A stretch of DNA of 64,000 nt from Palsa-504 sp963705835 (GTDB lineage Bacteria > Actinomycetota > Actinomycetes > Streptosporangiales > Streptosporangiaceae), in contig CAVPLC010000052.1 in NCBI GenBank assembly GCA_963705835.1, forward strand, positions 62,001 through 126,000, given 5' to 3'. The notes under the pieces were generated by a model. It did not search any database. It was not told where the DNA came from and worked only from the letters and a program-made list of their open reading frames with translations. Both the position numbers and the translations under genes were made by a program. Of the stretch, positions 36,367-45,660 are shown piece by piece (position 1 is the first letter of the stretch; each line of letters opens with the position of its first letter).

Positions 36367-38016
36367 ATGCCACCGACTCATGACGTATTCAACCAGCCCC
36401 CGGTCCTGGCCGGGTACGACGTCGCCCGCGACCCGGCGATGCTGGACGCGCTGCGCCGCGAGGGCGCGGCCTGGGCCGAGGACGACGTGCGCGCGCTCGG
36501 CCGGCTGGCGGGCTCGGCCCGGGTGCAGGAGCAGGGCCGGCAGGCGAACGACAACCCGCCGGTGCTGCGGACCCACGACCGGTACGGCCACCGCATCGAC
36601 GAGGTGGACTTCCACCCGGCCTGGCACGAGCTGATGACCGTGGCGGTGGGGCACGGGCTGCACGCGGCGCCGTGGCGGGATCAGCGTCCGGGCGCGCACG
36701 TGGCCCGGGCCGCGGGCTTCTACGTCTGGGGCGCGGCCGAGGCCGGGCACTGCTGCCCGATCTCCATGACCTACGCCGTCGTGCCCGCGCTGCGGCACGC
36801 GCCGGACCTGGCCGAGCGGTTCGAGCCGCTGCTCGCCGCGAGGGCCTACGACTTCGGCCTGCGCGAGCCGGACACCAAGCGAGGGCTGCTGGCGGGCATG
36901 TCGATGACCGAGAAGCAGGGCGGTTCTGACGTCCGGGCCAACACCACCCGCGCGGTTCCGGTGAAGGGGGATGGGGAGGTGGGTGGGGGCTCCTACCAGC
37001 TGACCGGGCACAAGTGGTTCACGTCGGCCCCGATGGGTGACCTGTTCATGGTGCTCGCGCAGGCCCCCGGCGGGCTGTCCTGCTTCCTGCTGCCCCGGGT
37101 GCTGCCGGACGGGAGCCGGAACGGCATGCGGCTGCAGCGCCTGAAGGACAAGCTCGGCAACCGGTCGAACGCGTCGGCCGAGGTCGAGTACGAGCAGGCG
37201 ACGGCCTGGCTGGTCGGTGAGGAAGGCCGCGGGGTGCGCACCATCATCGAGATGGTGAACCTGACCCGGCTGGACTGCGTGCTCGGCACGGCCACGGGGA
37301 TGCGGGCCGGGCTGACGCTCGCGGCCCACCACGCCGCGCACCGGACGGCCTTCGGCCGCAGGCTCGCCGATCAGCCGCTGATGGCCGCCGTCCTGGCCGA
37401 CCTGGCCATCGAGTCGGAGGCCACCACGACGGCGGCGTTCCGGCTGGCCGGGGCGACCGACCGGGCAGCGCGGGGTGACGAGCAGGAAGCCGCGTTCCGC
37501 CGCCTGGCCCTGGCGGCGACCAAGTACTGGGTGTGCAAGCGCGCCCCGGGGCACGCCGCCGAGGCCCTGGAGTGCCTGGGCGGCAACGGCTACGTGGAGG
37601 AATCCGGGATGCCCCGGCTGTACCGCGAGGCGCCGCTGGCCTCCATCTGGGAGGGCTCGGGCAACGTGGCCGCGCTCGACGCGCTCCGCGCCCTCACCAG
37701 GCAACCGGAGACGGCCGAGGCGTTCTTCGCCGAACTCGACCAGGCGGCCGGGGCGGACCGCCGCCTGGATCAGGCCGTGGCCCGGCTGCGCAAGGACGTC
37801 ACCGACCCGTCCGAGGCCCGGGCCCGCTACCTGGCCGAGGCCATGGCGCTGGCCCTTCAGGGGGCCCTGCTCGTCCGCCATGGTGACCCGGCCGTGGCCG
37901 ACGCGTTCGCCGCGACCCGGCTGGCTGAGGGCCAAGGGGGAGCCTGGGGTCACGCGTACGGCACGCTCCCGGCCGGAGTGAACACCGCCGCCATCATCGA
38001 GCGCGCGGTCCCCTAG
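36367..38016 (+). CDS. AidB-like acyl-CoA dehydrogenase family flavoprotein
   Basis: 549 residues, near the ~540 of AidB. N-terminal DVFNQPPVLAGYDVARDPAM and VDFHPAWHELM are typical of the AidB branch, followed by the acyl-CoA dehydrogenase signatures GMSMTEKQGGSDVRANTT and LTGHKWFTSAPMGDLFMVLA, and the C-terminal ALECLGGNGYVEESGMPRLYREAPL. AidB is linked to protection from alkylation damage in E. coli and binds DNA; whether this protein does so is unknown. ATG 36367 follows AGGCAGGA. The last base of its stop is the first base of the next gene's GTG. Confidence 0.87.
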   Translation: MPPTHDVFNQPPVLAGYDVARDPAMLDALRREGAAWAEDDVRALGRLAGSARVQEQGRQANDNPPVLRTHDRYGHRIDEVDFHPAWHELMTVAVGHGLHAAPWRDQRPGAHVARAAGFYVWGAAEAGHCCPISMTYAVVPALRHAPDLAERFEPLLAARAYDFGLREPDTKRGLLAGMSMTEKQGGSDVRANTTRAVPVKGDGEVGGGSYQLTGHKWFTSAPMGDLFMVLAQAPGGLSCFLLPRVLPDGSRNGMRLQRLKDKLGNRSNASAEVEYEQATAWLVGEEGRGVRTIIEMVNLTRLDCVLGTATGMRAGLTLAAHHAAHRTAFGRRLADQPLMAAVLADLAIESEATTTAAFRLAGATDRAARGDEQEAAFRRLALAATKYWVCKRAPGHAAEALECLGGNGYVEESGMPRLYREAPLASIWEGSGNVAALDALRALTRQPETAEAFFAELDQAAGADRRLDQAVARLRKDVTDPSEARARYLAEAMALALQGALLVRHGDPAVADAFAATRLAEGQGGAWGHAYGTLPAGVNTAAIIERAVP

Positions 38017-38786
38017 TGACCGGTGTCCTGCACCGGGCTGCCCCGGCGCCCGACCTGACCGTGCCCTATGGCGCGCTGCCCGAGCACGTCATCGACCTGA
38101 GGCTCCCGCCGCGTCTTCCGGCGCCGCTCGTCGTGCTCGTGCACGGCGGGTTCTGGAGGCCCGCGTTCGACCGGACCCACCTGGGGCCGATGGCCCACGC
38201 CGTGGCCGCCGCCGGGTACGTGGTCGCGGTGCCCGAGTACCGGCGGGCCGGAATGGCCGCCGAGGGCTGGGCCGGGACGTTTAACGACATCGCCGCGGCC
38301 CTGGACCACGTGGCCTCGATCGCCGAACGGCACGGCGCGGATATCAGCAAGCACACCTGGGCGGGTCACTCGGCGGGCGGTCATCTCGTGCTGTGGGCGG
38401 CCGCCCGGCCGGGATTGCCGGCCGGCTCGCCGTGGCGGGGTCCGTGCCCGGCCACGCACGTCGTGTCATTGGCCGGGTGCAATTCATTGCGCCTGTGCGC
38501 GGAATGGAATCTGGGCTCCGGGGCGGCGGCCAACCTGATGGGCGGCGGCCCGGATGAGGTTCCCGAACGTTATGCCGCCGCCGACCCCGCCGCGCTGCCT
38601 TCTCCCGCCGTTCCGGTCACCCTCGTGCACGGGACCGAGGATGACCAGGTACCGGTGGCCATGAGCCGGGCGTTCACGGCTGGCCGCCTCATCGAAATCC
38701 CGGGGGCGGGTCACTTCGACCTCATCGACCCGCAAAGCCTCGCGTGGCCGGTAGTGCTATCCGTTCTGGAAGGAGCGAGTAAATAG
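38016..38786 (+). CDS. Alpha/beta hydrolase, kynurenine-formamidase-like
   Basis: 256 residues. Oxyanion motif VLVHGGFWRPAFD (HGGxW, typical of bacterial and animal arylformamidases), nucleophile elbow WAGHSAGGHLVLWAA, acidic residue in LVHGTEDDQVPV and histidine in IPGAGHFDLIDP form a full triad. It begins in the stop codon of the AidB-like gene (TAGTG) and so is in that operon. No tryptophan catabolism genes are nearby, so a general carboxylesterase role is also possible. Confidence 0.84.
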   Translation: MTGVLHRAAPAPDLTVPYGALPEHVIDLRLPPRLPAPLVVLVHGGFWRPAFDRTHLGPMAHAVAAAGYVVAVPEYRRAGMAAEGWAGTFNDIAAALDHVASIAERHGADISKHTWAGHSAGGHLVLWAAARPGLPAGSPWRGPCPATHVVSLAGCNSLRLCAEWNLGSGAAANLMGGGPDEVPERYAAADPAALPSPAVPVTLVHGTEDDQVPVAMSRAFTAGRLIEIPGAGHFDLIDPQSLAWPVVLSVLEGASK

Positions 38787-38827
38787 GAGCAACCCAGGCC
38801 TGGCCCGGTCGCCGGTAATGCAGATAC

Positions 38828-38862
38828 GTGCCCTTCTATGATCACCGATCACGGAAGGGCAC
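38828..38862. terminator. Interrupted hairpin between convergent hydrolase and lsr2 genes
   Basis: GTGCCCTTC (38828-38836) pairs perfectly with GAAGGGCAC (38854-38862). Between them TGATC and GATCA form a second 5-bp stem around ACC, giving one long stem with a 2x2 internal loop. Placed 42 bases after the hydrolase stop and 31 before the lsr2 stop, it can serve as a bidirectional terminator. Confidence 0.75.
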
Positions 38863-38892
38863 CGCATCCTGCGGGCAAGCGGTCAGCTGACG

Positions 38893-39231
38893 CTAGTTGC
38901 CGGTCGCGGCCCGGAACCGCACCACCAATTCAGCCGGCACCCGGCCGCGGTCCTTGACCTCGATGCCCTGCGCCTTGGCCCACTCACGTACCTCGGTGGT
39001 GTTGACCCCGCTAGCCGAGGCCCTGCGGCCGCTGCGGGCGGGCCGCCGGGCGGCGCCCGTGCTCCGCCGCGCCGCGTCAATGTACTTGGCCAATGCCTTC
39101 CGTAGCGCGTCAGCGTGCTTTGCGTTCAGGTCGATCTCGTAGTCGGCGCCATCCAGCGCAAAGCGGACGGTGCCCTCAGCCTCGCTGCCATCGATGTCAT
39201 CGATGAACAAGGTTTGTATCTTCTGGGCCAC
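38893..39231 (-). CDS. lsr2: Lsr2 nucleoid-associated protein
   Basis: 112 residues. The N-terminal dimerisation domain (MAQKIQTLFIDDIDGSEAEG, VRFALDGADYEIDLNAKHAD) is followed by a basic linker (AARRPARSGRRASASG) and a C-terminal DNA-binding domain with the AT-hook-like loop VKDRGRVPAELV that enters the minor groove of AT-rich DNA. Lsr2 is the actinobacterial counterpart of H-NS and silences foreign genes. GTG 39231 has a GGAGC site four bases upstream. Actinobacteria often have two lsr2 copies; which this is cannot be told here. Confidence 0.95.
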   Translation of the reverse strand: MAQKIQTLFIDDIDGSEAEGTVRFALDGADYEIDLNAKHADALRKALAKYIDAARRSTGAARRPARSGRRASASGVNTTEVREWAKAQGIEVKDRGRVPAELVVRFRAATGN

Positions 39232-39733
39232 GTGTGCTCCGTTTCTCTCGTTGAATAGTGCTCTAGAATAGACGATAGACGCCGGATAAGCTCGCCTCGG
39301 GCTCCATGTTTTTTAATGCACCCGTGCCGCTGAACGTTCTCCGCCGACATCCGGCTGGGCGCGTCGATGAACCAGGTAACCATCAGTATGCGGCCGCATA
39401 CCTTAAGCCGCAATCGCATTGCCAGCTGCTCTCGGCCAGAGCCATATCGGCCGTGACCGGACACCGGCTCATTAATAGTGCGTTAGCCGCACATCGGCTG
39501 GGCTGCGACACCACCCGGCCGGTAGGCGGCCGGCGGCCGAATGCGTTCCGTGTCATTCATGTGTTATCGCGTGATGAGAGTCAATCCGCGATACCTCCGG
39601 TCAGACCGGGAGAGCGCATGACGGGTGTCCCGTGCCTCGGCCGTTCTATCCCTATACGCTGCTTTTGGTTCCGGCGTTCGGTCTGAAGATGCCGTCGGTC
39701 ATACCGATATTCCGGCCTGCCGCCCCAGCGGTG
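39232..39733. other. Lower-GC gap between lsr2 and the RHS gene
   Basis: About 500 bases, visibly richer in A/T than the flanks, with no gene I can support. A 126-codon open frame on the + strand (39306-39686) has poor codon bias, no recognisable domain and no ribosome-binding site. The part next to lsr2 must hold the lsr2 promoter; TAGAATAG and similar AT-rich boxes are present near 39264. It may be decayed DNA from beyond the RHS C-terminus. Confidence 0.5.
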
Positions 39734-42700
39734 CTACCGAGCGTCACGGCGCCAGCGCATAACCGCTTCCGGGATGAGCGATGACACACAATGGCTCGCC
39801 AATTCCGGCCAGGGATCCGGGCCAAGCGGATCGGGACTCAGATAGCCCGTCGTCACGGGATCGTAGTAGCGCCGCCCGTAGTGCAGGCCGGTCTCCGCGT
39901 CGTGGTACCGGCCGCCGGGCCGCAGCGCGGTGGCGGCGCCGCCCGGGTGCCACAGGGTCCCGCCGTACACGGTGTGCTGCTGGTAGCCCGCGATCGTCCC
40001 GTCCGCACCGGCGAGTTCGGCGGGCGTGCCGGCCTGGTCGGTGATCACCGCGTAGAACCGCTCGTCCGTGGCCTGCGGCGGCGCGCCGCCGGCCGGAACG
40101 CTCTCGGTCTGGGCCAGCGGCGCGACGGCGCCCGGCCGGTGGTCCCAGGTCACGCGGCGCCAGCGGCCGGGCTGCCCGGAGCCGGGCAGGCGGGTGGCTT
40201 CCTCGGCCAGGACGGCACCGTCCCAGGTGAAGATGGTCTCCTCGGCCGCGGCACCGGACGGCTCGAAACGCTGCTTGGCGACGCGCCGGCCGAGCGGGTC
40301 ATACCGGTACCGCCAGGTGCTGCCGTCCGGAGTGGTGACCGCGGTGAGCCGGTCGTCGGCGTCCCATTCATACCCCCAGACGGCAGGCTCCCCCGCGGTC
40401 CGGTCCCGCACTCGGCCGGTGACGCGGCCTTGCCGGTCGTGCCGGTAGCGGACGGTCCCGGCCCGGGTGATGCGCGTGCCAGGCCCGCTCGCGCGCGCCC
40501 TGCACGTCGGCGTCCAGCCAGGTACCCGCGGCCGTGGGCGGCGGGGCGGTCCACCGCGCCGAGGCCAGGCCGCCCGCCGGATCGTAGCGGTAGCGTTCGG
40601 CCCACCGGTCGCCGTCGACCGCGGTGATCCGGCCCGCGCCGTCCCTGGTGAACCGGCGCCCGCCCGCGAGCAGGTCATCGACGAGGTCCAGGCGCCCGGC
40701 CTGGTAGGCGTACTCACGGCGGGCCAGCACCCGTCCGCCCGAGGCCAGGACCTGGCCGGTGAGACGGCCGGTGGCGTCCCAGTCCTGGGTGAGGGTCAGG
40801 CCGCCCGGCAGGTCGCGGCGGTTCTCCCGGCCGGCCTGGTCATAGCCGAACCCGATCACCCGCCCGCCGGTGTCGAGCAGCACCGGCCGGCCGCCCTGGT
40901 CGTACTGCCATCGCTGCTGTGCGCCGCCGGGCGTCACGCGGCGGGTGCGGCGGCCCGCCCGGTCCCAGGAGGACAGCACGGTCCGGTCGTCGCAGGTCTC
41001 CGCGGTGACGCGGCCGAGCGCGTCACGGCTGAACCGGATCTCGGCATCGGGGTTGCGCGCCTGCACCAGGCGGCCCGCGGCATCGTAGGAGAACGTGCTG
41101 ACCACGCCGTCGGCCACCCGCCGGGTCACCCGGCCGAGGTCGTCGTAGGCGCAGGAGGTCTCCTGGCCGGCCGCGTCGACCCGGCCGGTGAGCTGCCCGG
41201 CCGCGTCGTAGGCGTACCGGGTGGTGGCGCCGTCGGCGTCGGTCGCGGCGACCATCTGCCCGGCCGCGTCGTAGGCGTAGTGCCAGGTCAGCCCGGCGCG
41301 AGCCACCGAGGTCAGCCGAAGCGCGTGATCGTAGCCGAACTCGGTCCTGATGCCGTCCGGCCCGGTCACCGCCGTGACCCGGCCGAACGGGCCGTACTCG
41401 TACCTGGTCTGCTCCGCGGACGCGCTCAGGTCCCCGTCGGGCCCGGTGACCGCGGTGACCCGGCCGAGCCTGTCCCGCTGGTACCTGGTGCTCGCGCTGC
41501 CGGGCACGGTCACCGTGACCGGCAGGCCCGCCGGGTCGCACTGCACCTGGATCACCGCGCCGAGCGGGCCGGTGACGCAGGCCAGATGGCCGCGCTCGTC
41601 GTAGCCGTAGGCGGTGACGGCCTGGTCCGGCGCGACCTGGCGGACGAGGTTGCCGCGCTCGTCGTAGTCCTGCACCCAGCAGGCCCCGTCCGGATTCTCC
41701 AGCCCGGTCGGCAGGTTCGCCTCGTCGTAGGTCGCGCGTTGCTGGCTGCCGTCCGGACGGGTGACGCAGATCAGGTTGCCGCGCTCGTCGTAGGCGTACC
41801 GGGTCAGGCGGCCCAGCGGGTCGGCGCGCGCGGTCAGGTGGCCGTACTCGCCGTACCACAAATGGGTGACGTGGCCCAGCGGGTCGGTGACCGCCGTCAC
41901 CCGGCATGACCCGTCCAGCTGGTAGATGGTCACCGCCCCGGCCGCGTCGGTGCGCCAGGTCACCCGGTCGCCGTAGCTGAACCGGGCCGACATCGCGCCG
42001 CCGGGACCGTCGCTGGCCACGCACCGGCCCTGCTCGTCGTGGGCGTACCGGTACCAGAGCCCGGTGCGGTCCCGCCACCCGGTCAGGCGGCCCTCCGCGT
42101 CGTAGCACAACCGCAGGGCCTGGCCGGAGGCGTCGACGATCCCGGCCAGGTTCCCCGCCGGGTCGTACCGGTATCCGGCCAGCGGGATGTCGGGCTGCTC
42201 CCCCGCCGGATCGGCCAGGCTCAGGCCCGATATCCGCGTGCCGTTCATGACGACCCGGACGTGATACCCGGCGGAGTGCGCGATCCAGGCCGGCTGGCCC
42301 TGCGGCGTGTATCCGAAGCTGACCTGGTGGCCGCCCCGGTCGGCCACCGAGACCAGCGGCATATCCCGCAGCGGGCCTGGCCGGGGCTCGAACCTCCAGG
42401 TCAGCCCGGCCTGCGGATCGGTGACCGTGAAGCCGCCGCCGGCTCGCTCCAGCCGCCAGCGCGGCCCGGTGACCGGTAGGCCGGTGACCGGCACGGGACG
42501 GCCATCGTCATCGGGTTCGCAGAGCCAGCACAGCACGCGCCCGTCCGCGAACACGCCGGTGACCCGCTCCGGGCCGGCCTGCAGCCGCTGATCGAAGCTG
42601 GACGCCCACGACGGTCCGAACCACCGGCCTTCCCGCCACGAGGACCGGTAGACCCGGCCGATGACCAGGGGAAGCACCCCCGGGCCCGCGGGCAGCGACA

Positions 42701-43007
42701 CGTCCTCGTGGACCAGCCGCACGTCCCCGGTGGCCACGTCGACCAGATCGGCGTCCTGCGCCGGCCGCGTCGGCCCGGTCAGGTCATCGGCGAGGCCTGG
42801 GTGCACCGCGGCAGCGATCCCCGGCCCGGACGGGAGCCGGGGCTCGTCCGGCACCAGCGGCCGGACTCCCCATGACCAGAGCTCCCACGGTTCAGCCGGC
42901 GCCTGCGCAGCCCCGTCGTCCCCAGCCCGCAACCCCGGCTGTCCCAGCCACGGAACGTCGGGCCTCGCGTCGGCTTCCTCATCACTTTCCAGACCTTTCA
43001 GCACCAT
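39734..43007 (-). pseudogene. RHS/YD-repeat protein with DUF6531-type N-terminus, single-base frameshift, no toxin tip
   Basis: Corrected length about 1090 residues. After ~80 polar residues comes a DUF6531-like domain (VDVATGDVRLVHEDVSLPAG, YRSSWREGRWFGPSWASSFD), then about 25 YD repeats (for example YAYDERGNLICVTRPDGSQQ, YDAAGQLTGRVDAAGQ) expected to form an RHS shell. The frame breaks at about 40477-40485: GARERA must continue as GTRITRAGTVRYRHDRQGR in the next frame. The core ends normally at GLHYGRRYYDPVTTGYLSPD, but only about 30 residues follow, with no recognisable toxin domain or immunity gene. No signal peptide. GGAGG precedes ATG 43007. Likely part of a polymorphic toxin or cell-contact protein that has lost its tip. 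Confidence 0.8.
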
Positions 43008-43159
43008 CCGGTCACCTCCAGCGGCGCTCGTTGCTACTTCAGGGCACGGCTGCCGGCCGTACGGGGTTCGGCGGATTTCTTACTTTTTCCGAACGGCGCG
43101 GCCTGCGTGCCCACGGCCACGTCCCTCCGCGCCCGGGCAGGCGCACTATCGTGATCGGC

Positions 43160-43366
43160 GTGACGGACGCGCAGGGCCGAGCGGCGGCGGTGGCTCGGCT
43201 GGACCTGACCGGCTCGCAGTCGCCGGAGGGCGTCGGGCGCGCCGTCGTGGCCCTCGCCGGTGACCCGGACCTGCTCAGCCTGACCGGCCGGGCGCTGGAG
43301 GTCACCGTCAGCCGCAACCCGGTACCACATCACGCCCACCACCAGCACAGCACGCCAGTCCCATGA
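43160..43366 (+). pseudogene. Possible 3' remnant of a short-chain dehydrogenase gene
   Basis: The stretch LDLTGSQSPEGVGRAVVALA then GDPDLLSLTGRALEV resembles the C-terminal end of actinobacterial short-chain dehydrogenases (S-P-E-x-x-G-R-A-V-x-A-L-A-x-D-P-D). No Rossmann fold or catalytic Tyr-Lys is found upstream, where the RHS gene begins on the other strand. Weak evidence; it could also be a chance open frame. Confidence 0.4.
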
Positions 43367-43380
43367 TGCCAGAATGACGT

Positions 43381-43716
43381 GTGGACCTTGAAGCGTTTGA
43401 GCTGGTACTGCTGCGGACGCCGGAGAACGCGCCGGCCTACGACGAGGCCGAACTGGAGCGCATCCAGGCCGAGCACCTCGCTCACCACAAGCGACTGCGC
43501 GAGTCGGGCCAGGTGGTCACCAACGGCCCGGTCAGGGACCAGCCCGACGTTTCCCTGCGCGGGCTGACGTTCTACCGGACCGGGTCGCTGGAGGAGTCGC
43601 GCCGGCTCGCCGAGGCCGACCCGGCGGTCCGGGCCGGGCGGCTCGCCGTCGAGATCATGACCTGGTACTGCCCGCCAGGCACGATGAGCAAGCCCGGCCG
43701 GCCGGTAACTGTGTAA
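43381..43716 (+). CDS. YCII-like domain protein
   Basis: 111 residues. Ferredoxin-like fold of the YCII type: FELVLLRTPENAPAYDEAEL, the conserved HLAHHKRLRESGQVVTNGPV and LEESRRLAEADPAVRAGRLA. Small proteins of this family may be enzymes or ligand-binding proteins; no function is proven for this one. GTG 43381 has no clear ribosome-binding site. Convergent with arsI, whose frame continues antisense across it. Confidence 0.8.
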   Translation: MDLEAFELVLLRTPENAPAYDEAELERIQAEHLAHHKRLRESGQVVTNGPVRDQPDVSLRGLTFYRTGSLEESRRLAEADPAVRAGRLAVEIMTWYCPPGTMSKPGRPVTV

Positions 43717-43738
43717 GTGAGCGCTTGGCATGATCGCC

Positions 43739-44208
43739 TCAGTGCCGCCGCAGCACCGCGTGACCTGCCCGGACGGGACGGCATCCAGCCCGGCCTGGAC
43801 CGCGTCCCAGCGCTGCCCGCCGTCTTGGCCCCAGAAGGTCTGGCTGTCGGCCAGGACGGTGTAAATTTCCCAGCGCTCCCCGCCGGGGGCGCCCTTGACC
43901 CAGAACTTGTCCTGGCGGGCGTAGCAGCAGGTGGTGTCGCGCTCGTCGACGGCCGCCAGGCCGGCCTCGGCGAGCCGGGCCTGCTCGGCGTCCACGGCGG
44001 TGGTGCTGTCGACTTCCACGCCGAGGTGGTTCAGGGTGCCGCCCTGGCCGGGGTTCTCCAGCAGGACGAGCTTGAGCGGCGGCTGGGTGATGGCGAAGTT
44101 GGCGTAGCCGGGCCTGCGCTTGGCGGGCTCGGTGCCGAACAGCCTGGCGTAGAAGCTGACGGCCTCGTCAATGTCGTTGACGTTCAGCGCGAGCTGCACC
44201 CGGGACAC
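43739..44208 (-). CDS. arsI: ArsI/CadI-type vicinal-oxygen-chelate lyase, 3' end uncertain
   Basis: From GTG 44208 (GGAGG five bases upstream) the protein reads MSRVQLALNVNDIDEAVSFY, with predicted metal ligands Q5, H61 (GGTLNHLGVEVD) and E114 (GERWEIYTVLAD) and the cysteine pair in DTTCCYARQDKFW (C94, C95) that binds trivalent organoarsenicals in ArsI C-As lyases. A terminal CC follows near 43750. Typical length is about 150 residues. In this frame no stop appears until 43330, through the antisense of the YCII gene; one base more would give a TGA at 43741-43739, which I take as the true end. Divergent from arsR. Confidence 0.75.
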
Positions 44209-44296
44209 GGCGACCTCCGAAGGACATTGATATCTGTCTATGTCATGCTCATGAGCGAGCTTGCCATAAGACATCGACTCCTGTCAATATAGATGT
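44209..44296. promoter_or_regulatory. Divergent arsI/arsR promoter region with candidate ArsR boxes
   Basis: This 88-base AT-rich gap holds ATTGATATCTGTCTATGTC near arsI and CTGTCAATATAGATGTG ending at the arsR start. The TTGATAT and TCAATATA elements are roughly complementary and placed as expected for an ArsR operator covering both promoters, giving induction of both genes by arsenite or a methylated arsenical. Confidence 0.5.
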
Positions 44297-44656
44297 GTGT
44301 CTAATTTCCTGACCGTCGTCAGCCCGGCGGAGACGGCCGCCTGCTGCGCGCCGCTGACCGCCGAGCCGCTGACCATGGAGCAGGCCGAGCAGGTCGCGCC
44401 GCTGCTGAAGGCGCTGGCCGACCCGGTGCGGCTGCGGCTGATGTCCCTGGTTGCCTCCCGGGCGGGCGGGGAGGCGTGCGTGTGCGACCTGAACGAGGCG
44501 TTCGACCTGTCGCAGCCCACGATCAGCCACCACATGAAGGTGCTGCACGAGGCCGGGCTGGTGGACCGGGACAAGCGCGGGGTGTGGGTTTACTACCGGG
44601 TCCGGCCGCAGGCCCTGGCCAGCCTGGCCGCCCTGATCGGCTGCGCGCCGCAGTAA
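44297..44656 (+). CDS. arsR: ArsR-family metalloregulator
   Basis: 119 residues, winged-helix repressor. HTH: LKALADPVRLRLMSLVASRA and AFDLSQPTISHHMKVLHEAGLV. Candidate arsenic-binding cysteines are C61 and C63 in GEACVCDLNEAF at the recognition helix, as in the classical type (E. coli ArsR has ELCVCDL), and an extra pair C16-C17 (TAACCAPL) near the N-terminus. GTG 44297 start. Divergent from arsI; followed by the permease remnant on the other strand. It probably represses itself and arsI. Confidence 0.92.
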   Translation: MSNFLTVVSPAETAACCAPLTAEPLTMEQAEQVAPLLKALADPVRLRLMSLVASRAGGEACVCDLNEAFDLSQPTISHHMKVLHEAGLVDRDKRGVWVYYRVRPQALASLAALIGCAPQ

Positions 44657-44680
44657 CCCCGCCCCTCCCCAGGGGTGTGC

Positions 44681-45400
44681 TCAGGGGAGCGGCCCGGCGG
44701 CGCCCTGGTGCTCCGCGTGATGGCCGGGGCCGGGCGGGGGTTCGGCGGCGGCGGCGGGGGCGCCGCCCATCATCTTGAGCATCGGGCCGGCTCCGGAGCG
44801 GGCGAACCGGGTTACCAGGGCGGCGGCGGCGAGCAGGAAGATGATGTTCAAGATGGTGGTGTAGTTCCAGGTGATGCCGGTTTCGGTGACCCGGGCGTGG
44901 CGGGCGGCCGGGATGAGGCCGAGGCCGCCGAAGGCGAATTCGGTGACGTACCCGGCCGCGACCATGGCCGCGTAGAAGATCCCGGCCAGCGCCAGGGCCA
45001 TCGCGGTGCCGTAGTACTTCCGGTAGATGACCAGGATCGGGAGGATGATCAGGTCGGCGAAGATGAACGCGATGACGCCGCCGAAGCTGATCCCGCCGTT
45101 CCACAGCACCCCGGCCAGCGGCACGTTGCCGATCGAGCAGACGAAGCTCAGCACGGAGATGACCGGGCCGATGACCGGGCCCCACAGCCGGGCGGCCAGC
45201 GGGTGCCCGGCCAGGAACAGGTGCCGCCAGAAGCTGTCCGGGACCCAGGCGCCGACCGCCCCGGCGATCAGCAGCCCGGCCGCGATGTCGCGGATGACCG
45301 CGGCCCACTCCATCACGAAGATGCGGCTGACCGCGGTGTACCCGTCGCGGCTGGCCAGCCGCCGCCACCAGGGCCCGGCCGCGGCGATGCTCATGTCCAT
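44681..45400 (-). pseudogene. 5'-truncated ArsP-like permease (PF03773 type)
   Basis: 240 residues that match only the second half of ArsP/DUF318 permeases: EWAAVIRDIAAGLLIAGAVG, FVCSIGNVPLAGVLWNGGIS and FGGVIAFIFADLIILPILVI, with the conserved cysteine in the CSIGNVPLA loop. Full-length relatives of this type have about four more N-terminal helices with a cysteine-rich motif. Upstream the same frame reads back to about 45520 (RLAGGEPFDESELEPLAPDD, a linker) and then meets a stop, with no start codon. So the first half is lost. Full-length ArsP exports trivalent organoarsenicals; this version probably does not work. Confidence 0.65.
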
Positions 45401-45660
45401 CGCGGCCGCGGACAGCGCCCGGGCCCGCGCCAGGACGGCGGCGCTGGCGGGCTCCAGATCATCCGGCGCGAGCGGTTCAAGCTCGGACTCATCGAACGGC
45501 TCGCCGCCCGCAAGCCGGCGCGATAGTTACCAAGCTGTGACCAGCGACGTGTTATCCAACCGGCGCCCGGACGGTCTTAGCAGGTGTGCGATATTGGCGC
45601 GCGGATCCTAACCGGTTTGAAGGATTGGACGACACATGAGCAGTGCGGGTTGGCGGAGCG

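Noticed and set aside
39306..39686. 126-codon open frame in the lower-GC gap
   Set aside because: No ribosome-binding site, no recognisable domain and no codon bias like its neighbours; kept only as part of the gap description.
40467..41909. 480-codon + strand open frame
   Set aside because: Antisense of the RHS repeats; its repeats mirror the YD repeats.
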